Program-made: the position numbers and the translations under genes | Assembly (NCBI RefSeq): GCF_900176635.1 | Contig: NZ_FXLN01000002.1 | Location: forward strand, 186,001-250,000 | DNA from: Clostridium merdae | GTDB taxonomy: Bacteria; Bacillota; Clostridia; Oscillospirales; Acutalibacteraceae | DNA: 64,000 bases | Direction: 5' to 3' | In this document: positions 23,238-32,186 of the stretch, one piece after another | Layout of the letters: each line of letters starts with the position of its first letter | Position numbering within the stretch: position 1 is the stretch's first letter | Notes under the pieces: generated by a model | Databases searched by the model: none | What the model saw: only the letters and a program-made list of their open reading frames with translations | What the model was told of the DNA's origin: nothing

Positions 23238-24854
23238 TCAATTGGGAAGATTCCTTAGCTCTTCCAAAACACAGCGATATTCTTCATCCAAAGCCTCACG
23301 GTTTGCTCCCGGCAAAGAGAGCTCCGAGAGAATGCGTGTGAGGCGTGTATCCAGCACCATGCGAAGTGCGTCGTCTGGCTTGGGGCGGGGAGCTCGCATT
23401 TGTGTCTGGTAATCGGATAGAGTTCCGGTAAATGAACGAATTTGCTTCTTTTCAATCAGCAGCAAACGTGTCGCAACCGCATTCACAAAAGACTCGTCAT
23501 GGGAGACAAAAAGCAATACGCCGGGGTAATCGGATAATATTTCTTGAACTGCTTCAATGGATTGCACATCCAAGTAATTGGTTGGTTCATCTAATAAGAG
23601 TACGTTTGCATCCGATGTCAAAAGCTGTGCCAACGAAAGCTTTATTTTTTCTCCGCCGCTGAGAACAGCAGCTTTTTTCTGTACGGTGTCCCCACGAAAT
23701 AACAGGCGAGCCAAGATGGTTCGAACCGTAATCTCAGATTGAACGCTGCGCGCCAAAGCATTTTCAAGTACGGTTTTACTTTCATCTAAGTTCTCAAAGT
23801 CTTGACGAAAATACCCCAATCGCACTTTGGGAGCACACCGAATTGCCGAGTTCCCCTGCGTAATTAGTTGGAACAGAGTGGTTTTTCCCGTACCATTATT
23901 CCCAATCAGAGCTGTGCGTGTTCGGTTGGAAATTTCAAAGCTTGCATTTTCAAACAGAGTGTTTTTTCCATACCCAAACTGTAGCCCTTGGCAGGTAATC
24001 ACAATTTTGTTCTGCGGTGGCTGGGTCAGCGAAAAATCAAGCTGAATACGGGGCAATTCTCGTGGCTTTTCTTTTTCTTCGAGTCTCTCCAAACGAGATT
24101 GCAAAGCCTGTGTACTTTTATGCAGCTTTTTCGCAATCTCTGTGGATTCTCGTTTGTGCAGGCGTGCTTCGGAATTCCCCATGCGTTTTGGTGCTTTGCG
24201 AATCCCTTTTGCATGCTCTCGAGACCCAATAATCGATTTTTGCAGTCTCGTCCGTTCATCTGCATATTGCCGGTATTCAAATTCCGCCCGTATGCTGAGC
24301 GCCTGTTTCTGCTGAGCATAGGAAGTGTAATTACCGGGGTACTCCGTTACGATTCCGTTATGAATTTCGAAAATACGGTTACAAATTACATCCAGCAGGC
24401 AGCGGTCATGACTGATGAGTACCAATGTTTCAGCTGTTTTCAGTTGTTTTGTGAGTAGCTTAATCCCCGCGTGGTCAAGGTTGCTGGTTGGCTCATCTGC
24501 CATCAAAATCTCATGCTGACGGGATAGCGCATTGTCAATTTTTAGTCTGGTTTGCTCACCGCCGCTCAGTTTTTCGTGCTCGAGGCGATCGGCTGGTAAA
24601 AAGTAATGCTCTGTTTTGGGTAAAGTACTTTCCTGTGAGAATTGGCGTATATAAGAAATGGGGCACAAGCGTCGAATCGTACCTTCTTCTGGTTCATAAG
24701 CCCCGGCGAGCAACTCCATTAGCGTTGTTTTACCGGCTCCATTATCACCAACAATCCCGATTTTGTCACCTGTGTAGATGGTTAGGTGCGGCAAATTGAG
24801 AATCAAACGGTCACCATAATGTTTTTTAATGTTTATAACTTCAAGTAAAATCAA
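23238..24854 (-). CDS. ABC-F family ATPase, probable ribosome-protection type
   Basis: The 538-residue protein has two ATP-binding cassettes and no membrane segment: Walker A GDNGAGKTT (residues 36-44) and GNNGTGKTT (near 325), with signatures LSGGEQTRL and LSGGEKIKL and two DEPT Walker B motifs. The basic linker between them (about residues 185-285) is the arm that in Vga/Lsa/Msr-like proteins reaches the ribosomal exit site and displaces antibiotics. The start is a TTG at 24854 behind AAGGAGAG. A structured 220-base leader with a tiny upstream ORF is typical of drug-inducible members. Housekeeping ABC-F roles cannot be excluded. Confidence 0.85.
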   Translation of the reverse strand: MILLEVINIKKHYGDRLILNLPHLTIYTGDKIGIVGDNGAGKTTLMELLAGAYEPEEGTIRRLCPISYIRQFSQESTLPKTEHYFLPADRLEHEKLSGGEQTRLKIDNALSRQHEILMADEPTSNLDHAGIKLLTKQLKTAETLVLISHDRCLLDVICNRIFEIHNGIVTEYPGNYTSYAQQKQALSIRAEFEYRQYADERTRLQKSIIGSREHAKGIRKAPKRMGNSEARLHKRESTEIAKKLHKSTQALQSRLERLEEKEKPRELPRIQLDFSLTQPPQNKIVITCQGLQFGYGKNTLFENASFEISNRTRTALIGNNGTGKTTLFQLITQGNSAIRCAPKVRLGYFRQDFENLDESKTVLENALARSVQSEITVRTILARLLFRGDTVQKKAAVLSGGEKIKLSLAQLLTSDANVLLLDEPTNYLDVQSIEAVQEILSDYPGVLLFVSHDESFVNAVATRLLLIEKKQIRSFTGTLSDYQTQMRAPRPKPDDALRMVLDTRLTRILSELSLPGANREALDEEYRCVLEELRNLPN

Positions 24855-25074
24855 AAAAATCTCTCCTTACATCCTTGGATGTGTCGGAAAGATCATAACA
24901 AAAATACACACAGACAGCCTGCTCCAAGCGGAACAAACCCCTGCGCTGATTTTATTTTGATACGCTAATCCGACACAAACGGGCGCACTTCACCCGTTAT
25001 CCATTGCTATTTTATGGCTTTGTCAGATTAGCAATTGCGCATGGCTTTTTAATACCTATCCCTTTCTACGGATT
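24855..25074 (-). promoter_or_regulatory. Structured leader of the ABC-F gene
   Basis: On the minus strand the leader has a mini-ORF (25042-25028), then a 12-bp stem between 25032-25021 and 24975-24964 (one G-U pair). The right arm also matches TCCGACAC at 24888-24881, just before the ribosome site, through GTGTCGGA at 24976-24969, so the two pairings exclude each other. A hairpin ACGGG ... CCCGT lies inside the first stem, and ACATCC / GGATGT abuts the ribosome site. Confidence 0.6.
25028..25042 (-). CDS. Possible 4-codon leader ORF (MRNC)
   Basis: ATG CGC AAT TGC TAA, behind a purine-rich AAAGGGATAGG. Its last codons overlap the left arm of the main leader stem, so a ribosome stalled on it would open that stem. 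Such mini-ORFs are usual before drug-inducible ABC-F genes; here it is a proposal from position. Confidence 0.4.
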   Translation of the reverse strand: MRNC

Positions 25075-25080
25075 GCTTTC

Positions 25081-25109
25081 AGGATAACCGATGGAGCTTA
25101 ATTTGTCAA
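25081..25109 (-). promoter_or_regulatory. Promoter of the ABC-F gene
   Basis: On the minus strand TTGACA (25109-25104), 17 bases, TATCCT (25086-25081). Confidence 0.75.
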
Positions 25110-25130
25110 TGGGTGGATTATTTATCCTCC

Positions 25131-25187
25131 AAAACAATCTAACTTTCAACAATATGTCTACTGATTGTTGAAAGTTAGATTGTTTTT
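25131..25187 (-). terminator. 23-bp perfect inverted repeat after the cysteine desulfurase gene
   Basis: Arms 25131-25153 and 25164-25186 match perfectly around a 10-base loop. Both strands end in four or five T. It lies between the desulfurase stop and the ABC-F promoter, so it is best read as the desulfurase terminator. The stem is unusually long and AT-rich. Confidence 0.7.
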
Positions 25188-25257
25188 ACAATTAGTTAAG
25201 CAAAATATAGTCTACGATACTTTTTTTTGAAAATTATTTCAGTTTTAGAGATTAAAC

Positions 25258-26403
25258 TTAGCTTGTTCTCAGTCGCTCAATCACTGCCGGAAGTACGCTA
25301 AGAATATACTCTACGTCCTCTTCGGTATTTTGGTCACCAAGCGTTAGCCGTAAGGAGCTTTTTGCAAGCTCGGGAGGAATTCCGATTGCCAACAGAACGT
25401 GGCTGGCCTCTAAAGAACCTGCGGTACATGCCGAGCCGGAGGAAGCACAAATACCCTGACGGTCGAGAAGAAGAAGCATCGCTTCGCCGTCGACTCCTTC
25501 CAAACAGAGATTTACATTACCGGGTAGTCGGTGTTGGGCGTCTCCGTTTAAAGAGCTGCCCGGTATTTGTAAGGCACCCTCAATCAAACGGTCACGCAGT
25601 GCACACAGTCGCTCCGCTCGTTCTTTCATGGTAGAGCATGCGTCACGCAGTGCGGCGGCTAGCCCCACAATCGCGGCAATGTTTTCTGTTCCGGCTCTTC
25701 GGCCTCGCTCCTGCGCTCCGCCATCTACTAGATTTTGTATGGTAATTCCCCGGCGTACATACAGTGCTCCAATCCCTTTAGGCGCATGCAGCTTGTGGCC
25801 AGAAAGGGAGAGCAGGTCAATATTCTGCTCCGCAACATCAATTGGCAACGTACCCACTGCCTGAACGGCATCCGTATGAAAAATCACACCACGTTCCCGG
25901 CAGATGGCACCAATCTCCGCAATCGGCTGAATCGTACCGATTTCATTATTGGCATACATGACAGAAACAAGTGCGGTATCCTCCCGTATTGCATTTGCAA
26001 CCTCTTCTGGTCGAACCAATCCGTTTTCATGAACGGGAAGATAGGTGACGGAAAAGCCCTCACGTTCTAACGCCTGAGCGGCATGTAGCACGGCGTGGTG
26101 CTCAAAGCAGGTGGTAATCAGGTGCTTTTTGCCTTGCAGTGCGAGTTCTCGTGCAATTCCCTTGAGTGCCCAATTGTCCGATTCGCTGCCGCCCGCCGTA
26201 AAGTATAATTCGCCGGGTCGTGCGCCAATCCATTCCGCTATGCTTTCCCGTGCCAGCTCGAGCGCGCGTTTCGCTTCGCGCCCTTTCGAATACATGCTGG
26301 ATGGATTCCCATAACATTCTGTCAGGTAAGGCATCATGGCGCGCAGTACCGGTTCGGTTATAGGGGTGGTTGCCGCGTTATCGGCATAAACAAATCGGCT
26401 CAT
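25258..26403 (-). CDS. Cysteine desulfurase (NifS/IscS family)
   Basis: This PLP enzyme converts cysteine to alanine and passes on sulfur for Fe-S clusters or tRNA thiolation. The 381-residue protein shows the opening VYADNAATTPITEPVL, EHHAVLHAA with the cofactor-stacking His, the PLP lysine in SLSGHKLHAPKG, and the catalytic cysteine loop ICASSGSACTAGS. I start it at the ATG at 26403 behind GGAGGAATT; an in-frame start 16 codons earlier adds non-conserved residues. No iscU, iscR or thiI is adjacent, so the sulfur acceptor is unknown. RNase HI lies upstream on the same strand. Confidence 0.94.
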   Translation of the reverse strand: MSRFVYADNAATTPITEPVLRAMMPYLTECYGNPSSMYSKGREAKRALELARESIAEWIGARPGELYFTAGGSESDNWALKGIARELALQGKKHLITTCFEHHAVLHAAQALEREGFSVTYLPVHENGLVRPEEVANAIREDTALVSVMYANNEIGTIQPIAEIGAICRERGVIFHTDAVQAVGTLPIDVAEQNIDLLSLSGHKLHAPKGIGALYVRRGITIQNLVDGGAQERGRRAGTENIAAIVGLAAALRDACSTMKERAERLCALRDRLIEGALQIPGSSLNGDAQHRLPGNVNLCLEGVDGEAMLLLLDRQGICASSGSACTAGSLEASHVLLAIGIPPELAKSSLRLTLGDQNTEEDVEYILSVLPAVIERLRTS

Positions 26404-26472
26404 TTGAATTCCTCCGTGCGCCATAGAAGGCGCAGTCTCATGGTGCTGCAAAGTAAAAAGAACGTGAATCGG

Positions 26473-26913
26473 TTACTTCTTATACTGTTCTGCCGCGGCA
26501 ACCGCAAGGCGGTCGCAGCGTTCGTTTTCCGGGTGCCCGGCATGTCCCTTTACCCAGCAAATTTTCACATGGTGCGGCTCGAGTAAATTGAGCAGGCGTT
26601 CCCATAAATCGATATTAAGGGCAGGCTTTTTATCGGCTTTTTTCCAGCCGTTTTTTCTCCAGGATTTAGCCCACCCTTTTTCAATTGCGTCACAAACATA
26701 TTTGGAGTCGCTCCAAAGAGTAACCTCACAGGGCTCTTTTAAAAGGGCCAGTGCTTCAATTACAGCGCTGAGCTCCATCCGGTTATTGGTCGTGTGAGCT
26801 TCTCCGCCGCTAATTTCTTTTTCTCTGCCTTGGTAGCGCAGAATAGCACCCCAACCTCCCGGGCCTGGGTTCCCCTGACAAGCACCGTCAGTAAAAATTT
26901 CTATTTGTTTCAC
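26473..26913 (-). CDS. rnhA: Ribonuclease HI
   Basis: RNase HI cuts RNA in RNA-DNA hybrids. The product has the active-site acids in IFTDGACQGNPGPGGWG, in NNRMELSAVIEAL, and in TLWSDSKYV, then WVKGHAGHPENERCDRLA. I start it at the GTG at 26913 with CGGAG at good spacing, giving 146 residues, close to the E. coli length; an ATG 15 codons earlier has no ribosome site. The cysteine desulfurase gene follows on the same strand after 69 bases. Confidence 0.94.
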   Translation of the reverse strand: MKQIEIFTDGACQGNPGPGGWGAILRYQGREKEISGGEAHTTNNRMELSAVIEALALLKEPCEVTLWSDSKYVCDAIEKGWAKSWRKNGWKKADKKPALNIDLWERLLNLLEPHHVKICWVKGHAGHPENERCDRLAVAAAEQYKK

Positions 26914-27426
26914 GTAAGGTATCTCCGTTCTTTGTTTTTTTTCCTGTGAGGATGGCATACTATATGCAATAGTTATTTTGGTTTACTTGAAAAACAGCCA
27001 TTGAATTGCTGTTTTATGGAAACAAATATAAAAAAAGTAAAAGAGATGATTCGAGTCTTGTTATAAGGTTAGTGCCTTAAACTATAATAAAAATGGATTT
27101 TTGCCATTTGGCAGAACGTATGGTTTTATTATACCAACCTTTTACGTGTGCCGCAACCTCAGGTTTGCGCTCACCATGGCTTTGCACCCCGCTTGACATC
27201 ATGTGGTAATCAAGGTAAAATAAAACCTATCATATTAAGCGGATTATACCTATTTTTCCAATGGAGACGGTTATCATCCGCAGTGTATCGTTCATTTTCG
27301 CGGTAGCCCCGCGATGGATATAGACAATCGGATATTTCCCATTATGCGTAATGCATACACGCTTGCGGCACCGTTTGTGCGCAGGCTATAGTGGTTGTGT
27401 CCTCAAATTAAATTGGAGGTTATTTT
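26914..27426. other. Intergenic region between divergent rnhA and RNase J genes
   Basis: The region holds the RNase J promoter and its 200-base leader (27222-27426), with a GC-rich hairpin CGCGG TAGC CCGCG at about 27299-27313. An AT-rich hairpin AAAACAGC / GCTGTTTT lies at about 26992-27015. No gene is seen, and I could not place a convincing rnhA promoter. Confidence 0.6.
27193..27221 (+). promoter_or_regulatory. Promoter of the RNase J gene
   Basis: TTGACA (27193-27198), 17 bases, TAAAAT (27216-27221). Confidence 0.8.
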
Positions 27427-29463
27427 GTGACTGAAAAAATGAATATGAGCTCGCCTGCCGACGCTGAGAAGAAGCAGGGCACCTTGTACGGAAAAGTGGT
27501 GGCCCGCAAGCAGCCGGAGAAGGCCGCGATTGCGGAGGATAAAAGGCCGGCGAAGGCGGAAAAGACGGTTGAGAAAACAGAGAAAGCAGCCGCCGTTAAG
27601 TCTGCGCCCAAAAATGCACCCAAAGGGCAGAAAAAGGGTGCTCCGGGTAACAAGCAGCAACAACAGCCGCGTGCGAAGGAAGCACCGAAAAACGCGCCCC
27701 GCAAGGTAGAGAAAAGTGTTCTTCTGCCAGAGGTGTTGGCGCAGGTGCAAAAGCAGGCCAAAAAGCAAACTCGCCGCAGGCCGAAGAAAGAGAATGTGCA
27801 GGAAAAGCCCTCGATTAAGGTGTATTTTCTGGGCGGCCTGAATGAAATCGGCAAAAACATGACATTGTTTGAGTGCGAAGGTGACATGCTGATTGTGGAT
27901 TGCGGTATGGCATTCCCGGATGGCGATATGCTTGGTGTGGATCTTGTGATTCCAGACTTTACGTTTGTAGAGCGTAATATTGATAAAATTCGTGGAATCG
28001 TGCTAACCCACGGCCATGAGGACCATATTGGTTCGTTGCCTTATTTGCTTAAACGAGTCAATTTGCCGCTTTACGGCACCGCGCTTACACTAGGGCTGGT
28101 TGGTGGTAAGCTAAAAGAGCATGGCCTTGCCAATAAAGTAAAAATGAATGTGATTCGCCCCGGCGATACGATTAAGCTGGGCAGCATGGCGTGTGAGTTT
28201 ATCCATGTAAACCACTCCATTTCTGACGCAGTTAGTGTAGCGATTCATTCCCCCGCTGGAACAATCGTGCATACCGGCGACTTTAAAATTGACTGCACCC
28301 CCACACAAGGGAAAATGATTGACCTTGGTCGGTTTGCCCAATTGGGGAAAGAGGGCGTTTTGGCTCTCTTTGCCGATTCTACCAACGCAGAACGCCCCGG
28401 CTTTACCATGACCGAGCGCAAAGTAAGCCAGTCTTTCGAAAATTTATTTTTGCGTGCAGAGAAAAGCCGCATTATCATAGCAACCTTTGCATCGAACATT
28501 AGTCGTGTGCAGCAAATTATTAACTGCGCCGTAAAATATGGCAGAAAAGTAGCTCTCTCTGGCCGCAGTATGCTCAATGTGATGGGGATCGCGCAGGAGC
28601 TTGGCTACCTCGATATTCCCGATGGTGTACTGATCGACATTGATATGATTCGCCGTTACCCCAAAGAGCAGATTGTTCTAATTACCACCGGCAGCCAAGG
28701 AGAGCCAATGTCTGCTCTAACTCGTATGGCATTTGCTGACCACCGCAAGGTGGAGGTTGGCCCGGGGGATTTCATCATTATTTCTGCCAGACCGATTCCC
28801 GGCAACGAGAAAACCGTGGGTAATGTGATTGATGAGCTGATGAAGCGCGGCTGCGAGGTTGTGTACGAATCGATGTACGAGGTGCATGTATCTGGTCACG
28901 CTTGCCAAGAGGAACTAAAGATTATTCAGGGGATTACACAGCCGAAATTCTTTATTCCCGTTCACGGTGAACAAAAGCACCTGCAAAAGCATGCAGAGCT
29001 GGCACAGGCAATGGGTCTTAGCCGCTCGAACATTTATATTGGGAATATTGGCGACGTGCTGGAGATTAACCAGAACTATATGCGCCAGCTGCCCAGTGTT
29101 GCTGCCGGCCGAGTGCTAGTGGATGGCCTTGGCGTTGGTGATGTTGGCAGCATTGTTCTGCGCGACAGAAAGCACCTTGGTGAAGATGGCCTGATTGTGG
29201 TTGTGTGCACCATCGATGCAACGGACGGCCACGTTATATCTGGCCCGGACATTGTTTCTCGTGGTTTTGTTTATGTTCGTGAATCCGAAAGTTTGATGGA
29301 CGATGCGAAAAAATTAGTATATAATGTTCTTGATACCAGTGCGCAGGGCAAGGTTCACGATTGGGGGATGCTCAAAACCCGAATTAAAGATGATTTGTCC
29401 CGCATGCTGTACGACAAAACCAGACGCAGCCCGATGATTCTTCCGATTATTATGGAAATTTAA
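27427..29463 (+). CDS. rnj: Ribonuclease J with a long basic N-terminal extension
   Basis: RNase J is a metallo-beta-lactamase/beta-CASP nuclease for mRNA decay and rRNA processing. The catalytic part starts near residue 130 (IKVYFLGGLNEIGKN) with the zinc motif HGHEDH at 195-200, and the later VHGEQKHLQKHAE. Total length is 678, against about 555 for the usual enzyme. The excess is residues 1-129, a disordered Lys/Ala/Pro/Gln-rich stretch (for example APKGQKKGAPGNKQQQQPR). The start is a GTG at 27427 behind GGAGG. The extension may bind RNA or partners; this is inference from its charge. gdpP follows. Confidence 0.93.
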   Translation: MTEKMNMSSPADAEKKQGTLYGKVVARKQPEKAAIAEDKRPAKAEKTVEKTEKAAAVKSAPKNAPKGQKKGAPGNKQQQQPRAKEAPKNAPRKVEKSVLLPEVLAQVQKQAKKQTRRRPKKENVQEKPSIKVYFLGGLNEIGKNMTLFECEGDMLIVDCGMAFPDGDMLGVDLVIPDFTFVERNIDKIRGIVLTHGHEDHIGSLPYLLKRVNLPLYGTALTLGLVGGKLKEHGLANKVKMNVIRPGDTIKLGSMACEFIHVNHSISDAVSVAIHSPAGTIVHTGDFKIDCTPTQGKMIDLGRFAQLGKEGVLALFADSTNAERPGFTMTERKVSQSFENLFLRAEKSRIIIATFASNISRVQQIINCAVKYGRKVALSGRSMLNVMGIAQELGYLDIPDGVLIDIDMIRRYPKEQIVLITTGSQGEPMSALTRMAFADHRKVEVGPGDFIIISARPIPGNEKTVGNVIDELMKRGCEVVYESMYEVHVSGHACQEELKIIQGITQPKFFIPVHGEQKHLQKHAELAQAMGLSRSNIYIGNIGDVLEINQNYMRQLPSVAAGRVLVDGLGVGDVGSIVLRDRKHLGEDGLIVVVCTIDATDGHVISGPDIVSRGFVYVRESESLMDDAKKLVYNVLDTSAQGKVHDWGMLKTRIKDDLSRMLYDKTRRSPMILPIIMEI

Positions 29464-29602
29464 AATAGATATTTAATCGAAGTTGAATCACCAATTACTT
29501 GAATTGTATAGAATATTCATCTTCTGCTCCTCCTCTTGCCACGGCAGGGGGAGGAATGGGAGAATTTGTTCAAGTAAAACTGCAATAAAAGGAGAAATTA
29601 GA

Positions 29603-31597
29603 TTGAAGCGGAAAATATGGGCTACCTCACCCGTGTTTTATGGCATCGCTGCTGTGATGCTGCTGATGGCACTGCTCAGTAGATTCTGGGATGCCCGAAT
29701 TTTCTATGCAGAAGTGGTTTTGGCTGTTCTAGCCTTTGCCGCAGTTGCTATGGCAAATCACCATTTTAAGCTTTATGTGGGTACGGCTGTGAAAAGTGCG
29801 GAAAAAATTCTTTCTGCCTCCGACTACCGTGCGTTGCATGAGTTTTCCATACCGGCAGTGCTGGTAGGGAAAATGGGCGATGTAATTTGGTACAACAACC
29901 GCTTTTCCGGCGAGGTTAGCTCTGGTTTTGACTGCCGCGGCGAAAATGTGGCTCGTTTTCTTTCTCCCCATACGCTTGAGCAAGCGGTAGGCGGGGAAGG
30001 TATTGACACACAAGTGGGAGACCACCAGTATACAGTGTATTCCATGTCTACAAGAAATGGCTATGTGCTGTACTTTGTAGATAATACATACTACAAAGAA
30101 ATCAGCCGAAAATACAGCGACCAAAAACCGGTAGTGGCGTTGGTTTTGTTTGATAACCGCGAAGAATTGATTCGCGACAGTGCCAGCAGTGAAGATGCAC
30201 GCATTTCTGCCGCGGTAGAAGAGGTGCTTCGAGGGTGGACAAAGGATACCGGTAGCTTTTTAGAGCGTTTAGCCGGCGGCCGGTATTTGATTATGACGGA
30301 TGAAGCGCACATTCGTGAGGATGTAAAGAAGCGCTTTGAGGTCATTGATGCGGTTCGCACCGTAAAAAGTGCTGATAACCGGAGTGCTACCATTTCCATT
30401 GGTGTAGGTCGCGGCGCTGCTAATTTTGCAGAGGGTGAGCTTTGGGCGCGTCAGGCGCTCGATATGGCACTCGGACGTGGTGGCGACCAGGTTGCGGTGA
30501 AGCAGGAGGATGGTACCTATGAGTTCTTCGGCGGCCTTTCAAAGGGCGTAGAAAAACGCGATAAGGTGCGTACCCGTGTTATTGCGGCGACGCTCAGTGA
30601 CCATATAAAGGAATGCGACACCGTATTCATTATGGGTCATAAGTATTCCGATTTGGATGCAATCGGTGCAGCAGTCGGCATGTGGAGCGCGGTTCACAAG
30701 GGCCTGAACAAAAAGGCATTTATAGTTGTGAACCGAGGGCAAAGCATGGCGGTTCCCATTATTGAGAGCATGGAACAGTCTCTGCCAGAGGAAAAAATAT
30801 TTATTACGCCGGATGCAGCACTCGATCTGGTTACACAAAAGAGCCTAGTCATTGTGGTAGACACCCATTCACAGGATTTTGTGGAGAGTGAAGAGCTGCT
30901 TCGCCAAACCTCCAAAATTGTTGTTATCGATCATCATCGTATGATGGTAAAGCATATCAGCAACGCAATTGTGTTCTACCATGAGCCTTATGCAAGCTCC
31001 GCGGCGGAGCTGGTAACCGAGCTTGTGCAGTATATTAGCGAAAAGTCTCTTTCCCGTGTGGAAGCGGAAGCACTTTTGGCGGGCATTATGCTCGACACAA
31101 AGAATTTTGTACTGAAAACTGGAGTACGAACCTTTGAAGCGGCAGCTTACCTGCGGCGCAGAGGTGCCGACACAGTAGAGGTAAAGCGGCTATTCTCGAA
31201 TACGATTGATACCTACAAAGCGAAGTACCAAATGGTATCTTCTGCTGAAATTTATAACAACTGCGCCATTGTAAGCGCAGACGAAGAAACGCCAGACATT
31301 CGCGTTGCGGCGGCCCAGGCCGCGGATGAATTACTCTCCATTCAAGGAGTAAACGCATCGTTTGTCATTTATCCTACGCCCGGTGGTGTGCAGATTTCTG
31401 CCCGCTCACTGGGAGATGTAAACGTGCAGGTGATTATGGAAGTTATGGGCGGCGGTGGCCACCTCACTATGGCGGCAGTGCAAATGAAGAACACAACGCT
31501 TCAACAGGCGCGAGACACCTTAATTTCCGTCATCAATAACAACCTTGCAAAGGCAAGCAAGCTCAATTTGCCGGCGCAGGGTGGTGCTAAAAGTTAA
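29603..31597 (+). CDS. gdpP: Cyclic-di-AMP phosphodiesterase GdpP (DHH family)
   Basis: GdpP hydrolyses c-di-AMP to pApA and so tunes turgor, wall and potassium homeostasis. The 664-residue membrane protein has two N-terminal helices (residues 7-55), a PAS-like domain (SIPAVLVGKMGDVIWYNNRF), a degenerate GGDEF domain (ISIGVGRGAANFAEGELWAR), and DHH/DHHA1 with GHKYSDLDAIGAA, VVDTHSQD, VIDHHR and GGGGH. I start it at the TTG at 29603 behind AAAGGAG; the frame runs 40 codons further up through a non-conserved hairpin region. rplI and dnaB follow, the usual Firmicutes order. Confidence 0.95.
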   Translation: MKRKIWATSPVFYGIAAVMLLMALLSRFWDARIFYAEVVLAVLAFAAVAMANHHFKLYVGTAVKSAEKILSASDYRALHEFSIPAVLVGKMGDVIWYNNRFSGEVSSGFDCRGENVARFLSPHTLEQAVGGEGIDTQVGDHQYTVYSMSTRNGYVLYFVDNTYYKEISRKYSDQKPVVALVLFDNREELIRDSASSEDARISAAVEEVLRGWTKDTGSFLERLAGGRYLIMTDEAHIREDVKKRFEVIDAVRTVKSADNRSATISIGVGRGAANFAEGELWARQALDMALGRGGDQVAVKQEDGTYEFFGGLSKGVEKRDKVRTRVIAATLSDHIKECDTVFIMGHKYSDLDAIGAAVGMWSAVHKGLNKKAFIVVNRGQSMAVPIIESMEQSLPEEKIFITPDAALDLVTQKSLVIVVDTHSQDFVESEELLRQTSKIVVIDHHRMMVKHISNAIVFYHEPYASSAAELVTELVQYISEKSLSRVEAEALLAGIMLDTKNFVLKTGVRTFEAAAYLRRRGADTVEVKRLFSNTIDTYKAKYQMVSSAEIYNNCAIVSADEETPDIRVAAAQAADELLSIQGVNASFVIYPTPGGVQISARSLGDVNVQVIMEVMGGGGHLTMAAVQMKNTTLQQARDTLISVINNNLAKASKLNLPAQGGAKS

Positions 31598-31697
31598 TTC
31601 GTATTCAAGCTTTGTGCCCGCTTAACAATTTGAAAAGCGATATTCCATTGGGAATCGGCTGAAAGCGAAGGATTATAGAAAAACGGAGGAATGTTTC

Positions 31698-32150
31698 ATG
31701 AAAGTTGTTTTGCTGCAGGACGTAAAGGGAAACGGTAAAAAGGGTGAGCTTGTGGAAGTATCCGACGGCTACGCCAGAAACTTTCTTTTGCCCAGAAAGC
31801 TTGCTAAAGAGGCAAACGCACAGGCAATGAATGAACTGAAAAATGCGGAAGAAGCCAAAGAGTTCCGCCTAAAAACCGAACTGGAAAATGCGCAGAAAAC
31901 TGCGCAGACGATTGAAGGCAAAAGCGTAAAGCTTACCGCAACGGCGGGCCAAGGTGGCAAGCTGTTTGGTTCGGTAACCGCAAAAGAAATTGCTGAAGCA
32001 TTAAAACAGCAGTACGGTGTGAATGTGGACAAGCGTAAAATTGAAATGCCTGGCGACATTAAGGCATTTGGAACATATGAGTGCGAAATTCGCTTGCACC
32101 AGAGTGTTACCGCCAAGGTATTCGCTGTGGTTGGCGAAAAGGCGGAATAA
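31698..32150 (+). CDS. rplI: 50S ribosomal protein L9
   Basis: L9 is an elongated two-domain protein that limits frameshifting. The 150-residue product has KVVLLQDVKGNGKKGELVEV with the tight N-terminal domain, a long helix (residues 42-75), and the C-terminal LFGSVTAKEIAEAL domain. The gdpP-rplI-dnaB order is conserved in Firmicutes. Confidence 0.97.
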   Translation: MKVVLLQDVKGNGKKGELVEVSDGYARNFLLPRKLAKEANAQAMNELKNAEEAKEFRLKTELENAQKTAQTIEGKSVKLTATAGQGGKLFGSVTAKEIAEALKQQYGVNVDKRKIEMPGDIKAFGTYECEIRLHQSVTAKVFAVVGEKAE

Positions 32151-32186
32151 GTACCGCACAGAATAAGACTGTCAGGAGGATTCGGG

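Noticed and set aside
29525..29555. Hairpin CCTCCTCTTGCC / GGCAGGGGGAGG as RNase J terminator
   Set aside because: The stem is real but relies on several G-U pairs and no T-run follows, so I do not call it a terminator.
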